Shown here: positions 21,901-44,504 of the stretch, piece by piece | How the letters are laid out: every line of letters starts with the position of its first letter | Position numbering within the stretch: the stretch's first letter is position 1 | Assembly: GCF_028769735.1 (NCBI RefSeq) | Contig: NC_088170.1 | Coordinates: forward strand, 59,739,585 to 59,803,584 | Origin: Zonotrichia leucophrys gambelii | Taxonomy: Eukaryota > Chordata > Aves > Passeriformes > Passerellidae | Length of the DNA stretch: 64,000 nt | Direction of reading: 5' to 3' | The notes under the pieces: generated by a model | What the model saw: the letters and a program-made list of their open reading frames with translations, nothing else | Told to the model about the DNA's origin: nothing | Databases searched by the model: none | Position numbers and translations under genes: made by a program

Positions 21901-24900
21901 TGAGTTCTTCTGTTGCATACACTTCCTCTGGTTTCAAGGCAAGCATTAAATGCATAAAATGGGTATGTCTGCTTGCCTTGGGCATGTGGTTTGTGAATGG
22001 TTGGTTGGTATGAAATGCTTTGAGGTAACAGAACATACTTGATAAATATGAACAGTTTGGAGAAGATGGCTCTGAAAGTACAGGAATGAAAGGGAACTGT
22101 AAGGTGCAAAAAAATAACTTAAAAGACATTAGAACACTGCAAAATATGTCAGTAATGATGCAGGAGAAATACTGGACCATGAAGTTTATACTCCTGAGGC
22201 AGGAGTAGAAATTATGCAGAGTTTTGTATCTTTGTTGTAGAGGAAGTCAGGATTTATAAACTGAGGGTCCTCACAGGGAGTACCTGACTTAATGCCACAT
22301 GGTATGTGTCATCATCTCCCTCAAAATTCTTGGAAAACCAAACATTAAAGTATATATGCATTTTAAACCCCCAAACATACAAACAAACCTCCACCCAAAC
22401 CAGAAACAACACATTTTGATATTGGATGACTGAATGGCCCTGTAACAATGTTACTTGGATGATTTTTTTACTTGCATTTTTTTTCCTTTTGATTGCAGCA
22501 AAGACAAGCAGAATTAGAAGCAGCACGGTTAGCAAAAGAAAAGGAGGAGGAAGAAGTTAGGCAGCAAGCATTAGTGGCAAAAAAGGAAAAAGAGATACAG
22601 AAGAAAGCAATCAAGAAAGAAAGGCAAAAACTCAGAACAACATGCAAGGTATTTCACTATTATTACAATGAAATACAGGTTACATCAGACAAATTACTGT
22701 CTTTGCTTAGATCAGCCTGGATCACGTGTTTGCTTGTTCTTAGGGCTGGAGATGGGTATGGAAAGTGGGTTTACTAAAAAAAAAAACCAAAATACTAAAA
22801 CACATACTTACATGCATATGAGTTATGAGTAAGGCTGACCAAATAGGTCCAAACACAGCAGTGGCTGAAGAATGCTGTGCGTTAAGCCTTTGTCTGAAGG
22901 AATAGGACAATAAAGTTCAAGAACTTTGTAGAACATGTATTTCTGCTTCCAGAACTGGAATTACTTTTCTGATAATGAGGCAGATTGTGTTAAAATGATG
23001 GAGGAGGTGGAAAAGCTTTGTGATCGTCTTGAGCTAGCAAGGTAAGTCCTCCTGCTGCTGCTTTCTGCTCCTTTTGATACCCATCTTTCTACTAGCTCTC
23101 CATTGTAACTGAATAATTTATTTTTAGTCTGCAATGCTTGAATGAAGCACTTACATCCACAACAAGGGAAGGAGGAAAGGCGGCTGTAGTAAAACAGGTA
23201 ATTATGCTGAGTGTCAAATCAAATAACAGAATAACTTGTGAAATCAACCTGTCTGAACTGAAATAAGATGCAGCAGAGCTGCTCTGGAATCGTGCTTGGT
23301 AAAACACAAAGACTTGATTTTCAGAGTCCACAGGCAGAGGGATCTCTGCTTCATTTTACATTGTGCGGTTCATGGCTGGTCAAAGTAACAGGGCCAGCCA
23401 AGAACAAAATACACATTTTTATTTGTAAAGAACACAAAAACTACCTCTTGTATGGTATACAGAAACAGAAGATGAATTTTATTTTGCCCAACAATGTGTA
23501 GCAGTTACCTTAAGGAAGGAGGCAGTTTCTTCTTCTTAGGCAAGAAAAATCCATGTCTATTGTCTGTGACTTGGGGATAGATCCACAAAAGGACTGAAGT
23601 GTGCTGCAGGCTGTTGGCACTAGAAGGGCTGGTAGGTTGGATACCAAGGAATGGGAAATGCAAGACACAAGGAATCAAAATTTACCAAAACTCAGCAAGG
23701 ATCTGCCTATATTTGCCATCAGGGAAAAGCCATTTGAATTAAAAGCTAAACCTACATAGTGCAGAAAGAGGAAGGTGCTTTCTCTCATCCACTGTGGATA
23801 CACAGCTGTGAATGTTTTTCCTTGCTGGGGAATATGATCTGCCCCCATCCCAGGGTCAGGTTTGCTCATCAGACAATTTAAAACTGAAATGCCTGTTATT
23901 CTACAGGAGACTGAATTCAATATTCCATTCTCAAGGAAGGTGTTCTAAATGCAGGACAGTCCTCTTTCTATCTGTTAAAACTATTCCACTAAAAATTATC
24001 TATCAGTTAACTTTCCTTTTGCCAGGAAGGTTTTATGAAATGGTTTCTTGTTCTTGCCATTGGGCATCCTGCCAACAGCCATAAGTGCACAGCTCTTCTA
24101 ATAGTGCCAAGATTGGACTGGGCCCACTCAGAAGCAGATGATTAAAGATGTGTCACACCACAGTCTTGAGATGTGATTGCAGATCACAAAAATGTGCAGT
24201 GGGTAAACTTAAGTAGTTTTTAGCTTGCTAAATGGCCATCTAACCCTGAGTACACACTTAGTACCTAAAATCTGGAGCTCATTCTAATGTAAAAGTTCTC
24301 TGTTGCTATGGCTGTACTGATATAATCAGGCTTAGATAGCAGTTAGGCTGGAAGATTTGAGTCAGTGTATTCAACATGGAGGTTTAATTGCCCTCACTGG
24401 TCTTAATACTTTTGTGGATCTGTCCCTCTAAGTCAAGTGTTAGCCTAGACATTCATGCAAGGTTGAAAACTTTTGCTTTGATTCTGGGGATATTCATGTA
24501 ATTTCCTAGTGAACCTGAGATGGATTTCTGCTATTAACTACTGATCTTTAAATCCTAAAAATATAGACATGGAATGAAGGGAAATAATACTGGAACAGAT
24601 AAGCTTCTCTGTTTCCTTACATATAATATACAGAACAAAAACAAAGCAAAATCCAAGGTTCAAAGGAAGTCCAGAGAGGGGGTTGTGTCACTGTAAAATG
24701 TAACAATAATTCAGTAAATAATGCTTATTTACAATCTTTAGATAGAAGAAATAAATGAACAAATAAGGCGAGAGAAAGAAGAGGCAGAAGCTCGTATGCG
24801 CCAAGCAACAAAGAGCTCAGAAAAGTCAACCACTGGCGGTGGAGGGGGAAGCAAAAACTGGCCAGAGGATGATTTGCAGTTGTTAATTAAAGCTGTGAAC

Positions 24901-27900
24901 CTCTTTCCAGCAGGGACTAACTCAAGGTACTTCTCGGGTTTGGTGCTAAAAGCCCTTATTAACAATTTTAAATTAAATTACAAGCATAATAAAATATTTT
25001 CAGATCATCTCAAGTACTTTGTCAGTATAAGGACTCCTAAAAATCTTCCTTTTCCTTGACTCAAAAGCAGCCAGAGGTTTTTTTTTCTGTGGTGCCAAGC
25101 TCTGTGTGTCACTGGAGTTACCACTAGCCCTGTATCTTGTTTCCCCCCAGATTTGGGCCTCAGTCCATTACCAGGATGGTGCTGAGGTGCCTGTTTGCAC
25201 AGGGCTCACTCCATGGTAGGCTCCACTCCTTAAAGTGCAGAACAAAACCACACCAGTGACTGGGGTGCAGCTGGGTAGGAATACAAGTTGTAAGCTACTT
25301 CCAGAGGCTCCACAGTGAATGTCAGGCTGATCTCTACATGGTAGGAAGAAAATATTCCAAAATAAGAGTTAAGTGCACCAGCTTTCTTCAGGGGAGAGCC
25401 AGAGGAAAAAGGGCTGAGATTTACAGAAAGCAGCACTGGCACTCAGCTTATTGCTAAGCAAGAACAGGAGCACACTTTAAATACTTTTTTCCCAGGAATG
25501 AAATGCCTTCTTCCATTTAGGATTACAAAGATTTCAAACATCCATTACAAAATTTGGATGCTTACTGAAAAAAGCCATACTCCATGGAGATGATACCAGT
25601 GCCTGTTTCTGCAAGGCTCCTGTCTGAGCAGCACTACATACTGCCTTCCATATTCTAAGAATCCACTAGGAATAATCCTGGGACTAGGGCTGTTCCAGCT
25701 CTCTCCTGTTTAAGCCCTTTTACCTAATGTTTAGTTATTCTTCTGGGGGCAGTGGACATAGGGTTAGTAACTACTCAGCCCTTCAGTGCAGCCTGCAGTA
25801 TTTAATGCCAGAGGTGCTTAGGGAATTCAGGATAACAGCAATTTAGCAGAATTTTGATTAGAGGTTTGCACTTACCTACATTGTACCCCATCCTTTTTCT
25901 GTATTGGGAACTGAGGAGTTCACCCAAGCTGATTGAATTCTTCAGTTAGTGACTGAAAGCCTTCCAGAACAGCTACTCTGGGATTTTGCACATATTTAAA
26001 TATGTTTGAACTTACTCAGGAGTTTATAAAAATGTGTACAGGAGCTTGACCATAGCTTATATGAAGATAAGGTATTATGTAATGTGCTGGTTTATTATTT
26101 CTGTTCTTGCTGTAGGTGGGAAGTTATTGCCAATTACATGAACTTGCACTCTACTACTGGAATAAAACGAACAGCAAAAGATGTCATCAATAAAGCAAAG
26201 AGTCTCCAAAAGCTTGGTATCTATATTACCTTATTTTTGTGATAACATGGTCTGCCTGCTTCTGTACAGCTGAGTTTTCTGTGACTGGAGCTGTGTTTCT
26301 TAAGAAAATAAAAGAAATGTAGTTCAGATGGAGGATTTAGAGGAGCATTTATGTGATTCAGTGTTTTCATCCTAATGGCTTTTTTGTAAGTCAGCACCTC
26401 ACAAGCAGCTCTCAGAAACTCTCTTAATGTAGCTTGATGCTCTGATGCCCTGAAATGGCAGGGCTCAAAGAGAGATAAATGGGGCTCTCAGAAAACCTCC
26501 CTACAAAGGAAGGCATCTAAAATAAATGGAACTTTTGAAGCTCTAGATATACTTAAAAAAAAATAATGGAATTCAACACCAGAGTAAGACACCTAAATTA
26601 ATGTTTTGAAGAGGCTCATCTCCTCTTCAAAAATGAATATAAAAATGAAAAATTAAGCATAGAGAGCTCTGGAATAAGGTCACAAGGAAATTAAACATTT
26701 CACTACTAATTTTTCAAGAGGTTTCTGCATTACAAACCACAGAGGGGCACAAGGACACACCTGGATTTTCCTGCCTCTCTGACATGGTCATACCCTGGGC
26801 AATGCATGAGTTTTGTGCCACAGCCCTTGAGAGAATAATCCCTCTTGATTTTGGGGAAGTTGCAGATTCAGGTTTAAGATTATATGGAACAATTATTCCT
26901 CTGAGCACTAGAAAGCAGGATAAGGGTTGGAAAATCTGACACTCTGAGAAAAATTTATTGGACCCTGAATGATTTTTTTTTAATCTACCAACATCTTTAT
27001 AGTCATTTTAAAGTAAGTAGAAATTGAGGTTTATGTTTTTGTGATTATTGGAATTAATCTGCTACAGAATGTTATTATTATTACATCTGGCTTTAATATT
27101 CTTGCAATAATTATTCTCTTTAATGTCTGTTGCTCATAGACCCTCATCAAAAAGATGACATAAACAAGAAAGCATTTGACAAATTTAAAAAAGAACACGG
27201 TGTGGTGCCTCAGATGGACAGTGCTGCCCCCTCAGAACGATTTGAAGGTAAAGGTGAAAAGGGAGCCCTTCTTGTGCACTTCTCTCCCCTGGGTCTCTTG
27301 GGGTGAAAGTAACCCAGATTTGCCTACAAACTTTGATAGCAAGTAAGTGGTCCAGGCTCTGGTGCCAGATTTGAGGGTTTCTGGTATACACACAATATAT
27401 CCCAAAACTTCAGGGATTTAAAATAAACTATAATATGTTTTACAATATTTTCTAGACTCTTTTAAAAATATCTATTTTTGCTGTCCTTTTTGCATTTAAA
27501 AACAGGATCACCTCTAGATTCATCCCCTTGGACTACAGAAGAACAAAAACTTTTAGAACAAGCATTGAAGACTTATCCAGTAAATACTCCTGAAAGATGG
27601 GAGAAAATAGCAGCAGCTGTTCCAGGCCGGTCAAAAAAAGACTGCATGAAACGATATAAGGTGAGGTCCCTCACCTCCTCCTGGGACTGCACCAGGCCAG
27701 GCCTGGAGAGAACCCTTTGCTTTTGCTGTTCCATGAGATACTGCCCCAGAGACAGTATCTGACACAGGCAAAATGATGGAACCTTATAAGAAACTTTTTC
27801 TTTTTGGTAACTAAACCCCAAAAGAGCAGTTCCTCAGTGAAAATAGTGCCTCTGGAAGCGGGCAAGGAAAGTCTGTGTCAGGAAATTTGTTTTATAGTTT

Positions 27901-28227
27901 GACAGCAAGCTCTCATAGATGAAGTCCTATCCCCAGCTCCTGTAGGTAAAGTTCCTGGTACATGAGGATTGACCGTCCATTAATTGATTTGTTTCTAAGG
28001 GAAATTGCTTGACAACATTAAACAATGTAGATTTCTCATTATGTTGAGAAGTAGTGTGTTTCACAGTGAATGTATGTAGTGTTCAAACCTACAGCATTGT
28101 TCACAAGTTATGTGTTTAGTTAAGTTTCTTTTTTTCCCCACCTTCTCTTCAGGAACTCGTGGAAATGGTCAAGGCAAAGAAAGCTGCTCAAGAACAAGTG
28201 ATGAATGCTACTAAAGTCAAGAAATGA
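12972..28227 (+). CDS. DNAJC2: DNAJC2 (MPP11/ZRF1), ribosome-associated J-domain chaperone (complete, 17 coding exons)
   Basis: Coding exons: 12972-13038, 13563-13753, 14300-14375, 15134-15232, 17461-17602, 18755-18835, 19544-19609, 21370-21461, 21562-21683, 22499-22648, 22953-23041, 23128-23197, 24742-24926, 26116-26216, 27140-27247, 27506-27660, 28153-28227. The total of 1869 nt encodes 622 aa (human 621). All introns are GT-AG. The protein pairs with HSPA14 in the ribosome-associated complex that helps nascent chains fold, and also moves to chromatin at ubiquitinated H2A. Visible features: J domain starting about residue 87 with the catalytic HPD at 120-122, a Lys/Glu-rich charged helix (about 270-370), a GGGGG linker, SANT1 from about 454 ([14 protein letters not shown]) and SANT2 from about 555 ([14 protein letters not shown]). 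The start ATG sits in GCGGCCATGG and aligns with the mammalian N-terminus. An in-frame ATG at 12891 would add 27 residues. Confidence 0.98.
15976..16023. repeat. Perfect inverted repeat, 21-bp arms with 6-base loop
   Basis: Arms 15976-15996 and 16003-16023 are exact reverse complements, separated by TACTAG. The stem core is TCTAAAATATCTCTAA. It lies in DNAJC2 intron 4, away from exons, and is AT-rich. No flanking duplications or transposon ends were recognised. It could form a DNA cruciform or a short hairpin RNA within the intron. Confidence 0.95.
20718..20780 (-). mobile_element. Short CR1 3'-end fragment
   Basis: Contains TGGTTTGGGTTGGAAGGAGC and CAGTTCCAACTTCCCTGCC, the reverse complement of the CR1 terminal segment. 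It lies in DNAJC2 intron 7 and is strongly truncated. Confidence 0.6.
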
Positions 28228-28252
28228 CTCTTACTGACAATCCTTGTTTTAT

Positions 28253-28258
28253 AATAAA
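28253..28258 (+). terminator. Poly(A) signal AATAAA, DNAJC2
   Basis: Canonical hexamer 26 bases after the DNAJC2 stop codon, so the 3' UTR is only about 50 bases. The next gene, PMPCB, converges from the other side. Confidence 0.8.
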
Positions 28259-28330
28259 AATGCAAATACTGTACATGTTTCCATTCCTTTCTTCATTATA
28301 CAGAAACACAGGAGGGGCTGGTTCTTGAGT

Positions 28331-28336
28331 TTTAAT
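28331..28336 (-). terminator. Probable poly(A) signal ATTAAA, PMPCB
   Basis: TTTAAT on the plus strand reads ATTAAA, the commonest variant signal, on the minus strand, 112 bases past the PMPCB stop. I see no AATAAA on the minus strand between the stop codon and the DNAJC2 end, so this is the best candidate. Confidence 0.55.
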
Positions 28337-28447
28337 CTTCTCAAAAGCAACTCCAAAGTTTTAAAAGGGTGTAGTTGATTTGTTGGGTGTTTTTTGTTGT
28401 TTTCCTGGTTTTTTAAAGCTAAAATATGCTGAAGTTCTTGTTATTCA

Positions 28448-36700
<8,253 letters not shown>

Positions 36701-37299
36701 CTTGACACCGTGGTGGGCGGGGCGGAGCGGGCGGCCTTTGGGGGCGCGCAGGCGCGGGGCAGTTCCAGCCGCCGCCGCCGGGGGGCGCAGAGGGGCAGCG
36801 CAAACCGCATTGCTGCGTCCCGGGGAGGTGGGAATGGGGAATCGGGAATGTCCCGGTGGGAGGGGACCCGCGGGAACCCACAGGGACCGTCGAGTCCAGC
36901 TGTTCGCCCTGCACAGGACAAGCCCAGCGATCCCACCGTCCTTCCGGGAGCGTTGTCCAAGCGCTCCTGGAGCTCTGGAAGGTTTGGGGCTTGGTTTTAA
37001 TGGTCCCGTTCTCCTCAGTGCCCCAGAGCAGGCAGGTCAGGAAAGCATTTTCCAGCCGATATCCTACTATAGCCACGTTCAGCAAGCACAAAGCGCTGCC
37101 TTCCCCTGCCCCGGGAGCTGCCGTGGGCGAGTCCCTGCGCGCTGCGGCTCCTGCGGCAGGGCTGCCTGAGGGCGCTGCGCTCCTGCGGGACACACCCGCT
37201 CTGACTGGGAAATCCCGCGGCTGGAATAACTTGGAGTCTTTTTTTGGGAAGTGTGTGTAACGGAGCTGAGACACTTGTCATGGATAGCAGGGCTTCGTG

Positions 37300-40200
37300 C
37301 AAGCAGTAAATGCAGCGCCCCGCCGAGCCTGTGCCGGCGCTGGTGACAGCTCCAGACACAGAACTCCAAATTCCCGGGAATGGTCCCTCCCAGGTGCCCC
37401 CGGCCGGGAAGGGCTTGTGGCAATGCTGCTTGACAAGAGCCACATTTGGGCTGGGAAAAGCTCTGGAAGTGTAACAGTGGAAGCAATTTCAGTGCCGAAG
37501 ATTGTTCCTGAGCGCGTTTGGAATGTATGGCTGTAGATAAATAGGTACAGACATGCAAGAAACAGCGCTTGGTTTTGACTTTGTGGTTAAATTTTTTACA
37601 ATTTTTAGGAAATTGGCTAATCAAGCATTATCTCAAAAATTATGAAGAACCAGGGTGAAATTCTGTTATTTGTCCCACAGTATGTTAAGTGACACAATGC
37701 AAAGAAACAAAATACTACTTTAAAAAAGAAATCTGTACTACTTATGCTGGGGGAAGCAGTGTTTCTAGGTACCATTTTCCTAACCCATTCAGGGTTAATA
37801 AAATGCTTCAGATACCATCTGACACAGTACTTCTGACTGCCTCTGTACAGATACCACAAACCTTCCCCATCTTGCCTGCTCTAAGAGGAGGAAAGCTCAG
37901 CTCTGGGCACAGGATCAGGAGGAAGAGGTTGATAAGACGGGAACTGCGGATGTTTCTGATCAACAGGAAGAGGTTGAGAATGGTGAGAACTGAGGGTGCT
38001 TCTGCTCAGGATGAACTTCTCCTGCACCTGCCAAGGTCCTGTTACTCAGAGGTGATTCCTGAGAGCTGTCAGAAGCGTTGCTCCCTTTCCCCTGAAGCGT
38101 TATCAGTCACATGCAGATTTTAGGTGACAAAATCCACCGTGACTCTTAAAGGACACTGGGGATTGTTGGTAGTTCCTGGGCTGCTCAGATGCTGAAGTGT
38201 GAGAAGGCTCTGAGAGTTAGCTTCTCCAACTCCAAAACATGGACCAGTTTCAGAAAAATCCACTGCATTTTAAATGTATAACTTTTGGGAGGTATTTTAT
38301 ATAGGCAATTTCTTACTCCCTTGGCATTTCAGCATGAAATTGCACTGACTGCCCGAAATCGTTTGCACTGCCAGTTTGTCAGTTCTGTGCTTAAACAGCA
38401 ACTTAGTCCTGCAGTTGAGCTTGTCCAGTTTCTGTCACAAGGACTGTAATTGCATAAAAATAGTAAACTCCCAAAGCATGATATATTGCATACAACTAAA
38501 AATGAAAGGGACACTGTTGTTAACACAAAGGTTAAAATATAAACCTAAATGCCAAGAAACCAGATGCTTCCTAATTTCACAATGATGCCTTGACCTCATA
38601 TGGAACTGTAGATCTCCTACTGAAATTGTTACTGTTGCTTTGGTGCCTGTACTATTTTAGTGCCCACATAGCCTGTGTAAGAAGGATCTTGTAGCTGCAA
38701 AGCATGCACATCCTTTCACCAGAGGATTTACATTGGAGTCAAATTAGTTTCCATGGAATAGAAAATCTAACCTTACATGAAACTAGCTACTTCTTTTCTT
38801 TAGTTTTGTTTCTCCCATTTAGTTAATGCATATTCAAAAGATTCATCCAGTTCCTGCATTTTTTAAATTTCAGATAGAGCTCTGTCAAGTTGTAAAAGAA
38901 AAAAAGTAAAGCACCAAGCTGTGCAAATGAAAATTAAAATTAAGCTTCTGTTCCATTTTACAGCTAGATCTAACTGATCTCATATGCTGAGATTTATCTC
39001 AAAGATGCTTTACCAGATTTCACTAACCCATTATACATCCTAGAAATTTGAATCCTTGCTAGACATAGAATTACAGCTTAAGATAAACTGATTATCCCCA
39101 TAACATGTCTCCTACTTTACAAAATAGGAGTGTCTCATATGTAAATGTAATCTAAAATTTAGCATCCAGCGAAGGTCATTAGAGAGATGCAACTCTAAAT
39201 TAAGAAATCTTATTAACCAGCTAAAAATGCAATAAAATAAAACAAATATTGGTGTTCTAACAGTAGAAGCTGAATATGTAAATATTCACCACTAAACTTT
39301 AATAAAACACTAGTTTTTAAACGGTTTTAACAATTTTATTACAATGAGATTATTTAGAAATGAACTACTATAACAAGGAATGCTCACAATATCCCTCTAG
39401 TTTAGGTAGTATTATCTTCAGCTTCCAGATGGAGAAAATAAGACCTTTTTTCATAGTGCTTGTGTGTCCAGTTTCAAGCAACAATGGAATAGAAAGGCCA
39501 AGGCTGAAAGAAGAAAGTTCTATATAAATTATGTCCTTGTCATCAGTATATCAGATAAATAAATAGTTGCCTGCTAATTCCAAGGTGCCACAGAGCCTCT
39601 GAGTGGATTATGTAGGTGAAGGTCTCAAGATGAAAATCTGGTTCTTTGAAATCCAGATTCCAGATTTCACCCTAAGTATGGGAGCTTTGTATTTCACACT
39701 AAGCAGTTATTTTAGATCAGCATCCCTCCTAAAGAGGTGCCTGGAAAAGGACCAAATGGCCCTTTTAAAACTTGTCGAGAACTCCATTGAAACCAGTACG
39801 AATGCACAGTCTGAATTATGCAGTTCCAACTGGTTTTCTGAGGAAATAAAGTTTCCATGTTCATTACTGTGCAACATCAACCAAATTACACACATCTCAG
39901 AGAAAAGGAGATTCCAGGAACCACCAGCTGAGGAGGTGCTCACACATGGGAGAGACTCCACCCCACAGGAAAAAAGATTCAGCTGGTGCCAGCAATCACA
40001 GATCTAGCTTGCTGCTTCTAGAGTAACATTTCTACTTTCTAAAACAATTCCATGTGGTAGCAGTGATATAAATGAGAAATCTGTTTGTGCACACCTGATG
40101 TGTGTATAACCACATGCCAGCACTGGGGCTGAACACAACACTGTGAAGCCAACACTTCTATAACTGTGAACTAGGATGACAGTCTTGGTATGAGCAAAGA

Positions 40201-43200
40201 AACATGATCTTGAAAGGTTTTTCTTTCAATTGTATATAGAAGTATTTCTTCTGAAGTAAAGAAAAAGTTATATCAGCAAGACACACTGTCATGATCAGCT
40301 GATTACAGAAGTGCTTGGAAAGAACTGCCCTGTTACAGGCTGATCCAGCCCCAGAGCAGGAGGGCACAGGAGCTAAGCATTAGAACAGCCCTGCTCAGGA
40401 AAAAGACCTTCAGAATTGCTGAAACCTTCCCACAGTAAACATTAACAATTGAAATTGCCTTTGGCTAAACTGCTGCTTAGTGCTGTGTTAGCTTTTTGTA
40501 GAGTCATCGTGTTCACTGTTTATTTACAATCTACTATCTTTTTAAAGCAATGATACAGTATTGCCTTTAATGAATATGCTGAAATCCAGCTGCCAGGAAT
40601 TGCCTTGATCTCAGCCAAGCAAGCAGAATTCAAACAAGTCTAAAAACATGGGCTCAAGAAACAATACATTATTTTGTAGAGGAGTGGGCTGGGGGGCTTT
40701 TTGGGAATAAAGCTGTTTTGAGAATACAAATCAAACTTTTCAGACATTATGTTGTCTGATTTTCATGCCAGCTGTTCACTGGCCTCTAGCTGATTATTTT
40801 ATCAGTATTACCTAGAAATTACCCTTCAGCTAATTAAATTGCAATAGCTTTTCTTTCCCATGGTTAACCACTGGGCAGCAACTGCAAAGGCCTGCAGGCC
40901 ACTGACACTGGTCTTTTGTGCTCTCAAGCTGCAAGGAAGACTGTCTAAATTAAACATAGAGGCTGTTGGCTGAATTTATAACATTTCAGTTGCTCATTAA
41001 CAGAGCACTCTTTTGAAGCTGTTGATTAAAAGCTTTCTTCAGGGAATATTACAGTATTCTGTCTGCATGCAGTTCTCTTTTTTCTCGTAAGTATTTATGC
41101 AGTGAAATAAGTCTGTAAGTGCCAGACATCCCACTACCTGACAGCTGAGAGCTTTTATCAGAAAGATAAATGGAAGGAGTTTGGATAGCTCATAACAACA
41201 ATTTTTCAAGAATAACATGCCAAATAAATGATTCTGCCTGATGCAGTAACTCAACAGGAAATACTGTGGGTAAATTCATCTGATTTAGCTAAACAGATAG
41301 ATTTTTTTTCTTGCCCTTGAGCAGACTCACTGCAGATTAAGGATCAGTCCTTTTTTATTGCTTTTGTTTGCATTGTACACAAGTGTCATTTCCATCCTTC
41401 CCTCTGACTATAACCACATACAGGTTCCCTGTTTTAGAGCATTATTCTGATTTGATAGTGGATGAGTTTCCAAAATTCCAACATTTATTTCAACCTTTTT
41501 CTTATTTTAAGAAAGAATCACTTCAGACAATATTTTTCTCCAGAAAATAATCAGGAAGTCACCCAAGTCTCTGGTATGATCAGCTGAAACTAACACACTG
41601 AAAACTGAAATTAATGCAGTTACTGAAATTATTACAATTTGGCACCTGTTCAGGCATCCAGGGCAGCACTATTCTTTGATTCTCTGATTCACTCCTCCTC
41701 TGTTCAGAATTCTTCAGGTAGCCATGCTGTGGGCATTTTTCAGCAATCTGTGGAAGGAAAGTAGATTTTCCATTACCCAAAAATGCTGCTAATGCTACTC
41801 ATCACAGTTTATAATACAGTAAATATACACTTACATGCTATTGTAATATCCAGATAACTAAGTTTTCTCTTTTATTTCCTCTCTTAAAACCTGTTTTCTC
41901 ACTCTTTAATTCCTATATTCTTATTAATGCTTTAGTTAGCCAACAGAAACTATCGACCATGTAGTTTTATACTGATAATAATACAGTGTGGTTACAGAGT
42001 TCCCTAAAACAGTCATTGATCCAGGGCAGGTTTTGTTTAGCTATCAAGCTCCTGTTGGGCTCTAACTGTGGAAACATCATATATGAGCATTCTGCTTTAC
42101 AGCTCTATCCAACTTCCTGCTAGATTTCCCAGCCTGATTGATTGCCATCGTGTTGTAGTCTCTCAGGGCTCATCACACTATTGCATGCTGGCATCTCTCT
42201 GCGCTCTAGAGCCTCCCTTGTGCTCGTGTACAAAAGTTGCATCACTCACACCTCAGCTGCATGAAACCACTCCTCCGTGCTCTTCCAACAGGCAGTGGAG
42301 GGAAGCAGGCACCTCGACTTTTGGGTTATCCTTTGTACTCTGGACACCTCTCTTAGGGTGGTTACCTAGAAATGTCTCCTCATGGTGCCTCCCTCCCCCA
42401 GTGACTGTAGCAGAGTGAATTTCTAGTTCAGCAGACTCAAACACCCAACTTCCAGGCACCTACCCTCAGGCAAAGCAAACCTTATCCTGAACTTCAGGCT
42501 AGGAGCTCATTGCATGTGTCTAAACATCCCTTATCTAAATATCAGATCCATATATTTTAATATATTAGAGGATATTATACAGATTATAAATGCATTTTCT
42601 CAAGGGCACAACAAGTTGAACATATATTTAGTAAGGACCTACAGCATTTTCATGCAAGAAAGAGGCTGGAAATTTTGCAGCATCTTTAAGGAGTTTTAAA
42701 TACTGAGTGCTTGCCATTAATTAAATATAAACACAGTAATAACTTGAGTATTCTTTAAGTTATTTATTTTATATTACAAAAAGTTTATTTTTTTATGCAT
42801 GCACATATTCAAAGTTCAAGACTGTGTAGTAACTGGATCTTGTGCTGATTTTAGCGTGATGAACAACCACAATGTAGAAGTTATCACGGGAAAAGCTAGG
42901 AGTGTTGACAGATGGTTTGGAAAGAGAAAGTTGGGGATTTTATAAACTGAGAAGCTGTCAGGAGTTTGGAAATGGGGAATATCATTGGTCAGATATTTCT
43001 GCTCACATAGGAGGCTAACTTCTTAGAGCTGATACTCAAACTTTTAAATTTCAAGTTAATACTCTGATTGCACTGAGTTTAGTCATGCATTTCATAAATA
43101 TCCTTTTTTCAGACTGATTTCAGATTCACTGGCTTTTTTTAGAGTCCTTTGAAGGAAAAAAAATTCTGAAGTTTCTTAAACCCACTGTGCTCTATGTCCC

Positions 43201-44490
43201 AGATTGATGCCTTTCTCAAATCCTATTATAGCCCAGAATGGCAGACTACCATTTTTTTATGGGAGACAGCTGCTTTTGCTAGTCATTTTCTTCCCTGCCA
43301 CTTTTCTACACTTTTCTTCTGACTTCCAGATGTTTGGCAGCCAGAGCAGTGCAGTAATTCCAAAAAAGCTTCCAAACATCTACTGAACCCAGACAGTGTG
43401 CATGCACAGCTTTTCTCTGTAGCTGATGTGCACTGTGATGCTTTTCCCTCACAAAAGCCATGCAACTCAAGGCTTGTATGCTCAGAAAATCACTAGGTTT
43501 GCAGGGTGAGAATTTCAGTGCATGTGTGTTAATAAGTTGCTTTGTAAACAAGCTGTCCATTTGCAATGTCCAGAAGACAAACAAATTGACACAAACACAT
43601 AGAGACCTTAAATACATGTGCTTCCACATTTGCCTTTGAACTTCAGATGCTGATTGTGAGGCATGAAAGTACCTGTGTGTGCCTCTGAAATAGATTTTTT
43701 TTATTATTTGGAGATTGCATTTAAGTATGTAAGAACTGGGTTAATATGAGAGGCTTAAGAGATCCACCTAAGAGGCATTTTCAAACATGACATGGTCTTC
43801 ATAGCAGATGAGCTATGTCACAGGAAATAAGGTCTGGAATAGGAATCCAAGTCATTACTACTAAGCAGATTCAGCAGAATGAGGGGATGGGCAGTTCCTC
43901 TCTAGCTGATTGCAGTCACTGCATTGATAGTAATGCACTGGGGTTGCACTAATTCAAGCATTAGCCATAATCTCGTGTGTTTCTGACTCTGCCTATCAGT
44001 CATCCTGCTGCTCTATTAATGCTGGCAGATCTACTTTTGTATTATGTAATGGATTTCTTTTATCCTGAAACATTCTTCCCGATAAAAAATAAACCCAGAA
44101 AGCTTCAGAACTTGCTTCCAGCTGCACAGTGCACAAATTTCACAGCTATTCCTTTTGTCTTTTCCACCTTCTTTTAGCCATATGATAAACCTGTATTTTC
44201 CAGTCTTGGCTTTCTAGCAGTGAAATTATCTCCTTCTCAATCTTTTCTTTTAGAATTATAAGTAAAGCATTAGGAGTAATTTTTAGTATATTTATACATA
44301 CAATTTGGTCATGAAGGATTTACTAAAAAATTCTAAACACCCCAGATCTTCTTGGAACTATTCTGTTCCATTATTTTTCCACAGTAGCCTGTAGAAAAAT
44401 AAATGAAAAAATGTGGCATTCTGATTTTTATTTCATCCATTTAAAGTACTCATGCATTTCTCAGAAATTTATGGATTGACCCTCTCTGTG
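37300..44490. other. Intergenic, no gene found
   Basis: AT-rich unique-looking sequence downstream of the PMPCB island. ORFs are short, overlapping and without splice context. A segment around 40740-41290 is rich in ATTA-type motifs and homopolymer-poor, which is compatible with a conserved non-coding element, but that cannot be judged without alignment. No RNA gene was recognised. Confidence 0.5.
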
Positions 44491-44504
44491 TCTACATAAA
44501 ATCT

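Noticed and set aside
41580..41780. Minus-strand ORF beginning MGNGKSTF, which looks like a P-loop
   Set aside because: GNGKST is an isolated short match. The rest has no NTPase features, and no splice sites or neighbouring exons support it.
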